A DNA stretch of 64,000 nucleotides from JAEUKQ01 sp964414755 (GTDB lineage: Bacteria; Pseudomonadota; Alphaproteobacteria; JAEUKQ01), in assembly GCA_964414755.1 (NCBI GenBank), contig CAYPXH010000002.1, positions 43,198-107,197 on the forward strand, in the 5' to 3' direction. The notes beneath the pieces were generated by a model. It did no database searches, was not told the origin of the DNA, and saw only the letters and a list, made by a program, of their open reading frames with translations. How positions within the stretch are numbered: the stretch's first letter is position 1; each line of letters opens with the position of its first letter. Position numbers and translations under genes: made by a program. Positions 1 to 7,218 of the stretch are shown one piece after another.

Positions 1-32
1 GATTTAACAATGTGATCGGTTAAATTCGGCAT
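1..32 (-). CDS. phoU: Phosphate-specific transport regulator PhoU (partial, N-terminus only)
   Basis: Only the first ten codons and two bases lie in the window. They read MPNLTDHIVK on the minus strand and the gene continues past the left edge. An AGGGA ribosome site precedes the ATG, 15 bp after the pstB stop. PhoU is the peripheral regulator that links the Pst transporter to the PhoR kinase. The call rests mainly on position directly after pstB, with an N-terminal peptide of the expected kind. Too little is visible to check the domain. Confidence 0.7.
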   Translation of the reverse strand, partial: MPNLTDHIVK

Positions 33-47
33 ATGTAAATTCCCTTT

Positions 48-812
48 TTAGCCAAAACGGCCTGTGATATACCCTTGTGTTCGTTGATCTTGCGGTTTTG
101 TAAAAATGTCTTCTGTTGGCCCAGTTTCAATCAATTCACCTAAGTGGAAAAAAGCTGTTTTTTGAGAAACACGCGCAGCTTGTTGCATAGAATGGGTTAC
201 GATAACAATCGTGAAATTAACCCGTAATTCGTCGATTAACTCTTCAACCTTGGCAGTGGCGATGGGGTCTAAAGCTGAACAGGGTTCGTCCATTAAAATA
301 ACATCAGGATTAATGGCAATGGCGCGAGCAATGCAAAGTCGTTGTTGTTGTCCGCCTGATAATGACAAAGCAGGATCCTTTAGACGATCTTTAACTTCAC
401 CCAATAAACCAGCTTTTTCAAGGCTTGTCATAACAATCTGATCAAGGTCATCACGCTTGTTGGCTAAACCATGCAACTTTGGTGCGTAAGCAACGTTCTC
501 ATAAATAGATTTCGGGAATGGATTGGGTTTTTGAAAAACCATCCCAACTTTTGCCCGCAACGTTACAACATCAATATCCGAATTGTAGATATTCTGACCA
601 TCTAAAAGAATTTCGCCGTGAATCCGGCACGATTCAATTACATCGTTCATTCGGTTAAGACAACGCAGGAAGGTTGATTTACCGCATCCCGATGGTCCGA
701 TTAATGCTGTAACCTGCATAGGTAAAATTTCCAGGCTAACATTCTTTAATGCCTGTTTTGAACCATAGTAAACCTGTAACTGACGAACAGAAATTTTAGC
801 AGTGCTTGACAT
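48..812 (-). CDS. pstB: Phosphate ABC transporter ATP-binding protein PstB
   Basis: This is the cytoplasmic ATPase that powers high-affinity phosphate import through PstC and PstA. The 254-residue protein is normal length. It shows Walker A GPSGCGKST near residue 40, a Q-loop (GMVFQKPNPFP), the ABC signature LSGGQQQR and Walker B VILMDEPCSALDP, followed by an H-loop VTHSM. PstB-type features include the CRIHGEILLDGQNIY segment. It lies 38 bp after pstA and 15 bp before phoU in a minus-strand operon that starts at pstS or phoR. Confidence 0.97.
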   Translation of the reverse strand: MSSTAKISVRQLQVYYGSKQALKNVSLEILPMQVTALIGPSGCGKSTFLRCLNRMNDVIESCRIHGEILLDGQNIYNSDIDVVTLRAKVGMVFQKPNPFPKSIYENVAYAPKLHGLANKRDDLDQIVMTSLEKAGLLGEVKDRLKDPALSLSGGQQQRLCIARAIAINPDVILMDEPCSALDPIATAKVEELIDELRVNFTIVIVTHSMQQAARVSQKTAFFHLGELIETGPTEDIFTKPQDQRTQGYITGRFG

Positions 813-850
813 AAATTTTCAACCTATAGCCAACTTTTCTTTTATCTACT

Positions 851-2077
851 TTACCACTTTTTTTCAACCCGCTGACGAATGATGATAGCCAGCAAATTCA
901 TCATAATTAAAAATATAATTAAAACCAGAATTGCTGCGTATGTTTTTTCCACAAAAGCTGTTTCTTGTAAGTCAGACCACATAAAGATTTGTGCTGGAAG
1001 AACGGTACTTGGGTCTGTAAATCCACTTGGAATATCAACAATAAAAGCAATCATGCCAATCATCATGAGCGGTGCTGTTTCACCAAGTGCTCTTGCCATA
1101 CCAAGAATTGTACCCGTTAATATTCCTGGTAAAGCTAGGGGAAAAACATGATGCCATATGACCTGCGAATGTGAAGCCCCGACGGCTAAAGCGGCCTGCC
1201 TGATCGAAGTTGGAATCGCACGTAAAGAAGCCCGTGCTGCAATAATAATTACAGGCAATGTCATCAATGCAAGTACCATTCCACCAACCAAAGGCGATGA
1301 ACGGGGTAACCCGAATATGCCTAGAAAAAGCACAATTCCTAATAAACCAAAAATAATTGATGGAACGGCGGCCAGGTTGTTGATATTAATTTCAATTAAC
1401 CTGCTTAGAAAGTTCTTTTTAGCGAATTCTTCCAAATACAAAGCCGCAGCAGCACCAAATGGAAGTGATAGTAACAGTGTAATGATCATGGTTAGGAAAC
1501 TACCCATAACACTTCCCCAAATGCCTGCTTCTTCAGGTTCACGGCTGTCACCACTCTGCCAGAACGAAGTATCAAATGCGCGGTTAATTTTTTCTTGTGT
1601 TTCTAAGGCTGCTACCCATTGTTGTTGGTTAGCAGTTAACTTGCTGTTATCACCTGTTGTCAGATACTGGTCGATGACTGCCGACATTGGCAATGAAACA
1701 ATATAGGGCATTGCAGGGGCTGATGGTAATTTTTGTAGGGTGATTGCAAGATCATCACTTGCATGTGGCGACAGCATCCTTGGCAATTCACGTCGTTGTT
1801 GAGAGGTTGCAGTAATTTCTAAATTTTTTTCAAGCAATTGGCGGGTTAAAAGTCGGTAGTCCGGGTTACTTTCTTTGAACGACGAACTTGGTAGGTCTTC
1901 TGCGTTCATCTCAAGATCTATATAATGGTGAAAAAAAGCAGGCCATGCCTGGTAAAAAATATGTCCTACCAAAAATGTCAGGAAAGTGATAGGGATAGCT
2001 AAGCTTAAAAAGGTTACAAAACGGAACCGTTTTTCACGTGACAAGCGTTTTTTAAGATGTTTTTTGGGATTAGTCAT
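851..2077 (-). CDS. pstA: Phosphate ABC transporter permease PstA
   Basis: Inner-membrane permease that forms the phosphate channel with PstC. At 408 residues it is about 110 longer than the E. coli protein. The extra N-terminal part (one membrane segment near residues 22-45 and a soluble loop to about 180) matches the DUF3333 extension known from alphaproteobacterial PstA. The C-terminal half holds five to six membrane segments and the permease EAA-like loop ALAVGASHSQVIWHHVFPLALPG. Its start overlaps the end of pstC by 8 bp, which suggests translational coupling. Confidence 0.95.
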   Translation of the reverse strand: MTNPKKHLKKRLSREKRFRFVTFLSLAIPITFLTFLVGHIFYQAWPAFFHHYIDLEMNAEDLPSSSFKESNPDYRLLTRQLLEKNLEITATSQQRRELPRMLSPHASDDLAITLQKLPSAPAMPYIVSLPMSAVIDQYLTTGDNSKLTANQQQWVAALETQEKINRAFDTSFWQSGDSREPEEAGIWGSVMGSFLTMIITLLLSLPFGAAAALYLEEFAKKNFLSRLIEININNLAAVPSIIFGLLGIVLFLGIFGLPRSSPLVGGMVLALMTLPVIIIAARASLRAIPTSIRQAALAVGASHSQVIWHHVFPLALPGILTGTILGMARALGETAPLMMIGMIAFIVDIPSGFTDPSTVLPAQIFMWSDLQETAFVEKTYAAILVLIIFLIMMNLLAIIIRQRVEKKW

Positions 2078-3461
2078 ATTTTTGCCTGTAGCGTGCCAGA
2101 ATCCATAAAGATATGATGTTTAAAACCAGGGTGATGAGAAACAAGATCAGACCCAAAGCAAATGCGGCCAGCGTTTTGGAACTATTGAATTCCTGATCCC
2201 CTGTTAACAAAGTTGTAATTTGAACTGTAACGGTTGTAACTGAATCAAGCGGGTTAATGGTTAAGTTTGCAGCTAAGCCAGCTGCCATAACCACAATCAT
2301 GGTTTCTCCGATTGCGCGTGATATAGCCAGCAATACCCCCCCAATAATTCCTGGTAGCGCTGCAGGCACCAAAACCTTACAAATTGTCTCTGATTTTGTT
2401 GCACCTAACGCATAAGATCCGTCACGCAGGGAAGAGGGCACTGCTTTTAAGGCATCATCGCTAAGTGAGGCAACAAAAGGTATAATCATCATACCCATAA
2501 CAAGAGCTGCTGCCAAGGCGCTTTCAGCCGCCACATCAATTCCTAACCAATTTCCAGTGTCTCGAAGGAGTGGGGCTACAATAATAGCTGCAAAATAGCC
2601 ATAAACTACCGTGGGTATACCGGCTAGCAACTCAAGTACCGGTTTTACCAAGGAACGGTGGCGGGGTGATAAATACTCTGTCATATAAATTGCTGACATA
2701 AGGCCAAAAGGCGCCGCAATTCCAACCGCTATTATCATAATCATAAATGTTCCAAGAATAACCGGTATTACACCAAAAGAAGCCGAGCTTCCGGTCTGAT
2801 CGGCACGAAGTGCTGTTTGTGGGCTCCATTCAAGTCCGAAAACAAAATCACTGATGGGAACACGTTCAAAGAATCGCCCTGCCTCTAATACCAGGGAGGC
2901 AACAATGCCAATAGTTATTGCAACCGCAATACTGGCACAAATTGCTAACAGCCTTTGGGTATATTTTTCGACAATGGTTCTTGCTTTAAAATGGCTATTA
3001 ATATGCCTTTTGGTGATCAGGCTGGTTAACCCAGCTGCAATTACCATGATCATTGGTGGCAGCAATAATTGAATATTTAGCCATGTTTGTAATGTTGCTT
3101 GAAGTTTTTCTAAAAGGTCGGCTGACAATATTTCGCCAAGATTTGAGACGGGTTGCTTAAGGCTTTGTTCAATCCTTAGGATTAAGGTATCCAAAGATAA
3201 TCCCGATGATTCCAAAAAGCCACTTGGTAAAGTTGCTTGGATTTTTTTATACATTAACCAAGGTAAAATGGCGTTACTAAGAAATAAACTTAGCAATGCA
3301 GCAATTATAGCCCATGTTGCAAGATATAAACCATGATATGCCGGACGTGCTATTAGTGGGGCGGTGTTGTTTTTTTGTAAGCGTACAGCTTTCTGGCTAC
3401 CCCAGTGATAGAAAACGATTGCCAAAAAAATTACTACAAACACAAATAACACGTCCGACAA
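2070..3461 (-). CDS. pstC: Phosphate ABC transporter permease PstC
   Basis: Second membrane subunit of the phosphate importer. The protein has 463 residues, longer than the E. coli protein, with an N-terminal extension holding extra membrane segments (about residues 5-20, 45-70 and 130-150), again typical of alphaproteobacteria. The permease core carries the conserved YALGATKSETICKVLVPAALPG loop near residue 350 and the motif GIPTVVYGYFA. It follows pstS by 27 bp and overlaps pstA. The reading frame is intact. Confidence 0.95.
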   Translation of the reverse strand: MSDVLFVFVVIFLAIVFYHWGSQKAVRLQKNNTAPLIARPAYHGLYLATWAIIAALLSLFLSNAILPWLMYKKIQATLPSGFLESSGLSLDTLILRIEQSLKQPVSNLGEILSADLLEKLQATLQTWLNIQLLLPPMIMVIAAGLTSLITKRHINSHFKARTIVEKYTQRLLAICASIAVAITIGIVASLVLEAGRFFERVPISDFVFGLEWSPQTALRADQTGSSASFGVIPVILGTFMIMIIAVGIAAPFGLMSAIYMTEYLSPRHRSLVKPVLELLAGIPTVVYGYFAAIIVAPLLRDTGNWLGIDVAAESALAAALVMGMMIIPFVASLSDDALKAVPSSLRDGSYALGATKSETICKVLVPAALPGIIGGVLLAISRAIGETMIVVMAAGLAANLTINPLDSVTTVTVQITTLLTGDQEFNSSKTLAAFALGLILFLITLVLNIISLWILARYRQKYD

Positions 3462-3488
3462 TATCCTTGCTATATAAAGATAATATGG

Positions 3489-4511
3489 TTAAGGCTGATA
3501 TAATTTTTGTTGCTGAATGTTATTTAATTGACGCTGATGATCAATGGTTGGGAGTGGGATAAGCCCTTTCTCGGTTAAATATCCTTCGTCACCCGTCGCA
3601 CGGTCACTCGCATATTCCAACATAAAATCGCGTAAACCAGGAATAATGTCAAAATGTTTCTTCTTAACATAAACATACAAAGGACGGGCGATGTTATATT
3701 GACCTGCGGCGATCGTATCAAAACTGGGGGTAAAGTTATCTATTGCTAATCCGTGCAAGCTGCTAGTATTTTCTTCAAGAAAACTATAACCAAAAATGCC
3801 CAAAGCCTTTGGATTCGCTTGAAGTTTACGCACAATAAGGTTATCATTCTCCCCAGCTTCGATGTAGGCGCCATCTTCCCGCATACTTTGGCAAATGCTT
3901 TGACGTTGAGCAGCGTCGGTTATTTGTACAACAACAGAAAATTTCTGGCATCCCTTATCCATGACCAATTCAACAAAAGAATCACGGGTCCCAGAAGTTG
4001 GTGGTGGACCAAAAACTTCTATTTTATCGGCGGGTAAATTTGGGTTAATTTGATTCCATGTTTTATAAGGATTAGGCACAAGTTGGCCGTTAACCGGCAC
4101 CGTTTTAGCCAATGCCAGCCATAATTCGGTTGTTGTTAAGCCAAAGGGTTTTTGCTGATTTGATTGAGCAATTACAATACCATCATATCCAATCTTCAAT
4201 TCGATAATTTCCGTAACACCATTCTGCCGGCATAAATCTAGCTCAGAAGACTTGATAGCTCTTGAGGCGTTAACAGCATCTGGGTATGATGTGCCGATTC
4301 CTCCGCACCAAAGTTTTATACCACCGCCTGTTCCTGTTGACTCAACGATAGGTGTTCGAAATTTGCCCATGCGTCCAAAATTTTCGGCAACTGTTGTAGT
4401 GAATGGAAAAACAGTACTTGATCCAACAATCTGAATCTGTTCACGCCCATGAGCGTTTGTATGAAATATTGCTAAAGATATCCCAAGAATTACGCCATAT
4501 TTTTTCATCAA
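3489..4511 (-). CDS. pstS: Periplasmic phosphate-binding protein PstS
   Basis: Extracytoplasmic receptor that delivers phosphate to PstC/PstA. The 340-residue protein starts with a signal peptide (hydrophobic stretch about residues 6-20, likely cleaved near THAHG-RE). The mature start IQIVGSSTVFPF carries the phosphate-binding SST loop. A second binding segment, GPPPTSGTRDSF near residue 170, has the S-G-T-R-D pattern of PstS. First gene of the pst run, directly behind a Pho box at 4570-4587, so expression should rise on phosphate starvation. Confidence 0.95.
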   Translation of the reverse strand: MMKKYGVILGISLAIFHTNAHGREQIQIVGSSTVFPFTTTVAENFGRMGKFRTPIVESTGTGGGIKLWCGGIGTSYPDAVNASRAIKSSELDLCRQNGVTEIIELKIGYDGIVIAQSNQQKPFGLTTTELWLALAKTVPVNGQLVPNPYKTWNQINPNLPADKIEVFGPPPTSGTRDSFVELVMDKGCQKFSVVVQITDAAQRQSICQSMREDGAYIEAGENDNLIVRKLQANPKALGIFGYSFLEENTSSLHGLAIDNFTPSFDTIAAGQYNIARPLYVYVKKKHFDIIPGLRDFMLEYASDRATGDEGYLTEKGLIPLPTIDHQRQLNNIQQQKLYQP

Positions 4512-4569
4512 TAAACCCCATAAAATTAAAATTGATCCTAAAACATGTCTTAATGGCTACCAGATATTT

Positions 4570-4587
4570 ATGACAATTTTATGACAA
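4570..4587 (-). promoter_or_regulatory. Pho box (PhoB binding site) upstream of pstS
   Basis: On the minus strand two identical 7-mers TTGTCAT occur 11 bp apart, separated by AAAA (read as ATGACAA at 4570-4576 and 4581-4587 on the plus strand). The known Pho box is two CTGTCAT-like 7-mers at 11-bp spacing. The site ends 58 bp before the pstS ATG and lies just after the phoR stop codon, so it can drive pstSCAB-phoU independently of phoR. Confidence 0.85.
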
Positions 4588-4596
4588 AAAATATTT

Positions 4597-6006
4597 TTAT
4601 CCAACCTTAAAGTCTTCAGGGGTTGTATCAGATTCAACAGTCGGTAATCTTACTAAAAAACAGCTACCTTGTTCGGGCTTGCTATAAATTAATAATTGGC
4701 CATGATGGTGGTATAAAATTTTTTGGACTATTGCTAAACCCAATCCAGTTCCTGTTGGGTTGTGTTCGTTTTGACATCTGTAAAATCTTTCGCCTAATCT
4801 TGGCAGGTCATTCGGTTGAATTCCAACGCCTTCATCTATAAAAGCCACTGTTAAAGTTGCATTTTTATTTAGCTGTTGATTGGGCGATAAACTAAAGCCA
4901 ATCCAGACATTTTTGCCTGATTTGCTGTAACGAATCGCATTTTCTAACAAATTTTCAAAAATAATATAAAGTTGTTGTTCGTCACCCCATAAATCAGGCA
5001 ATTTTTCCAAGTCATCCAGCCATATTAAATTACTGGGAATAAAAGAAAAAAACGGCATACTTCGGGCAACATGAATCTTTACCCTTGTTTTATTAATAAG
5101 TGGCGTAAGCCCTTTGATAAGATTATCAAGCAAGCTGCGGGGTGAAACAGCTTTATATGTTGCTGTTCCTATACCCCGATCAACTTTTGCCAATAATAAT
5201 AAGCTTGAGACAAGCTGACTCATGCGCTCGGTCTGCTGCATTAAAAGAGACAGGAAATCGTGGTGTTGCATGTTATTGCTAAAATGTGTTTGCAGTGTTT
5301 CGCCAATGTTTCTAATAACAGCAAGGGGGGTTTGAAGTTGATGGCTGGCATTGGCAATAAAATCTTGACTTTCTTGAGCAACTATTTTTAGTGCTGTTTG
5401 ATCACGTAGAGTAACAATTGTAACAAAATTATTGTTAAAAAACACCGGTATGCGTTCAAGGCTAATATGCCAATAGCGGGTTTCGGGAATTGCCAGTGAA
5501 AAAGCAGTCTCGAAAACTTTTTGTTTTGTATTCCGTATTTCCTGAAGAATTGCCAACAAGGAAGAATGTCTTAAAAAACCAGTTATATCTCGACCAATAA
5601 ATTGGTTGATATTTGGGTTATTTAGTAAATTAGCTGCCGTGGCGTTGATAAAAATAATGCGCTGCCGATCATCTAAGACCAGAAACCCAACAGGCATTTG
5701 ACCAAAAAGCGTATGGAATAGTTCGGTTAATGAGTAATTCAAGCTGTTTTGTGAATCATAGATAAGATTTATTTGTTGTCTCTGAATATTGGATGGCTTG
5801 AAAGTTATCCTACTATCTGTTTGTGCAGTTTGCCGATAATACCAAATAAAAGAAATAAACCCACCAATAAAAATACCGGCGGCAATAAGTACAGCGCTTG
5901 TGTTATTTTGGAAACCAAGCGACCAAATTAAAAAACCCAAACTACAACTTATCAAAAAATTATAAGTGCAAAAAAGTAAAAGATTAAGATATGATTTTTT
6001 TGGCAT
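4597..6006 (-). CDS. phoR: Phosphate-regulon sensor histidine kinase PhoR
   Basis: Membrane sensor kinase that phosphorylates PhoB when phosphate is scarce. The 469-residue protein has two N-terminal membrane segments (about 7-30 and 35-56). A PAS-like domain follows at about 95-210 (LFGQMPVGFLVLDDRQRIIFIN). The histidine box is ASHQLQTPL near residue 220, where Q replaces the usual E after H. The ATPase region shows N-box FENLLENAIRYS, G1 FIDEGVGI and G2 GTGLGLAIV. It lies upstream of pstS. No phoB is seen here, and it may lie beyond phoU outside the window. Confidence 0.9.
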   Translation of the reverse strand: MPKKSYLNLLLFCTYNFLISCSLGFLIWSLGFQNNTSAVLIAAGIFIGGFISFIWYYRQTAQTDSRITFKPSNIQRQQINLIYDSQNSLNYSLTELFHTLFGQMPVGFLVLDDRQRIIFINATAANLLNNPNINQFIGRDITGFLRHSSLLAILQEIRNTKQKVFETAFSLAIPETRYWHISLERIPVFFNNNFVTIVTLRDQTALKIVAQESQDFIANASHQLQTPLAVIRNIGETLQTHFSNNMQHHDFLSLLMQQTERMSQLVSSLLLLAKVDRGIGTATYKAVSPRSLLDNLIKGLTPLINKTRVKIHVARSMPFFSFIPSNLIWLDDLEKLPDLWGDEQQLYIIFENLLENAIRYSKSGKNVWIGFSLSPNQQLNKNATLTVAFIDEGVGIQPNDLPRLGERFYRCQNEHNPTGTGLGLAIVQKILYHHHGQLLIYSKPEQGSCFLVRLPTVESDTTPEDFKVG

Positions 6007-6057
6007 TTAAGGGCACGTAAAAACAAGCGGTAATTTCTTTACAAACGATATGATATA

Positions 6058-6087
6058 TTGTGTTACAATCGTGATCTATGGTATAAT
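6058..6087 (+). promoter_or_regulatory. Candidate sigma-70-type promoter for the secreted protein at 6148
   Basis: A consensus -10 box TATAAT at 6082-6087 lies 18 bp after TTGTGT at 6058-6063, which keeps the TTG of a -35 box. It sits in the 141-bp gap between divergent phoR and the secreted-protein gene and would give a leader of about 55 nt. Read from sequence only. Confidence 0.5.
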
Positions 6088-6147
6088 TAGCACGTTACCA
6101 GTTAATCTCTTACATGATAAATTAAAAATTAACAAAGGATAACCCCA

Positions 6148-7050
6148 ATGAAAGTTTTATATCAGCGTTTTATGCAGGCTGTGGTCGGCGGTGCGTTGCT
6201 TCTGGCTGCCTCAACAGCCGTTGCCCAGCAATATCGCCCATGGAATGGCAGTACCAGTGATTTTCAAACGATGTTTCGCGAACTAAAAGACATGATTCGC
6301 GAAGCGGATCGCGCCAACGCAGCAGATCCAATTTTTTTGGATGACCTCAATGACTTTGTCCAGCGCTATGAACGACTAGTTTTGTCTGGTAACAACCCAC
6401 CATCTACTGCAGGTTGGTCAAGAGTCGTTTTATCAGACACTTTCCGAGATGGCAATTTTACGCAAAATCCTGCTTGGGTTGTTCGTTCAGGCGCTTGGCG
6501 TGTTGACAATGGCGGCAGTAGCGTTGGACTTCGTTCTTCGGTTTATTCCGCTTATTCTGGTAATAGTCAAGATGTCGCCCAGGCGTTGTTAGGGGCATTA
6601 TTTCAGCAGCCAGGCCAACAAAATTTTGCTGCTCAGGTTGCCCAGATTGCTGTTGCAGCAAAAATACCTAATAGTTTTCAGCTAAAGGTTGAATTTAAGT
6701 CCAGGGCTGCTGGTGGACGGCTGGATTTTATCGTCTATAATGTTCAAAGTGCTGGTTCATACGTTATATCTTATACACCTGGTTATGATAATGGGTTACA
6801 GCTATTGCGTATTACGAATCGGGGAACAAATTTATTGGCAGGGTCCAATAACAATATTGTTCTTGAAGATGATAAATATCATACGCTTGAACTAAACAGA
6901 GATGGTAGGGGGATGATGAACCTACTGATCGATGGGCGGGTTGTTGCACGCGCCGAGGATAACAGCTTAAATCGTGGATTTGACAATTTAACGATCGCCA
7001 ATGGCGGCGGAACATATTGGATCAAATCAGTAACAATTAACGGCCAGTAA
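6148..7050 (+). CDS. Secreted protein of unknown function with beta-rich C-terminal domain
   Basis: I do not recognise the family. The 300-residue protein has a clear signal peptide (hydrophobic core about residues 9-24, cleavage after AVA before QQYRPW). A short helical, charged segment follows at 30-75. From about residue 90 the sequence reads like a lectin/LamG-type jelly roll: SDTFRDGNFTQNPAWVVRSGAWRVDNGG at the start and YHTLELNRDGRGMMNLLIDGRVVARAEDN near the end, a layout seen in concanavalin-like and DUF1080-like domains. Single gene with its own promoter and terminator, AAAGGATAACCCC before the ATG. Confidence 0.8.
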   Translation: MKVLYQRFMQAVVGGALLLAASTAVAQQYRPWNGSTSDFQTMFRELKDMIREADRANAADPIFLDDLNDFVQRYERLVLSGNNPPSTAGWSRVVLSDTFRDGNFTQNPAWVVRSGAWRVDNGGSSVGLRSSVYSAYSGNSQDVAQALLGALFQQPGQQNFAAQVAQIAVAAKIPNSFQLKVEFKSRAAGGRLDFIVYNVQSAGSYVISYTPGYDNGLQLLRITNRGTNLLAGSNNNIVLEDDKYHTLELNRDGRGMMNLLIDGRVVARAEDNSLNRGFDNLTIANGGGTYWIKSVTINGQ

Positions 7051-7073
7051 TTTATTTAAGCCAAATGTATTTT

Positions 7074-7103
7074 AAAAACCCGCCGGTCCTAGGCGGGTTT
7101 TTT
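7074..7103 (+). terminator. Rho-independent terminator after the secreted-protein gene
   Basis: Stem CCCGCC (7079-7084) pairs with GGCGGG (7092-7097) around a 7-nt loop. It is preceded by five A and followed by six T, so the hairpin extends by A-T pairs. It starts 23 bp after the stop at 7050. Confidence 0.9.
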
Positions 7104-7218
7104 AGTTATTTCTCGGTGATAAATAAAAAACTTGAAAAGGTTTTATTTTAGTGCTTCTTTGAGGAAAGAAGAGGGATATAGCCGTGACAATCTTTTCTTC
7201 CGATTTTACATAAGAAAC

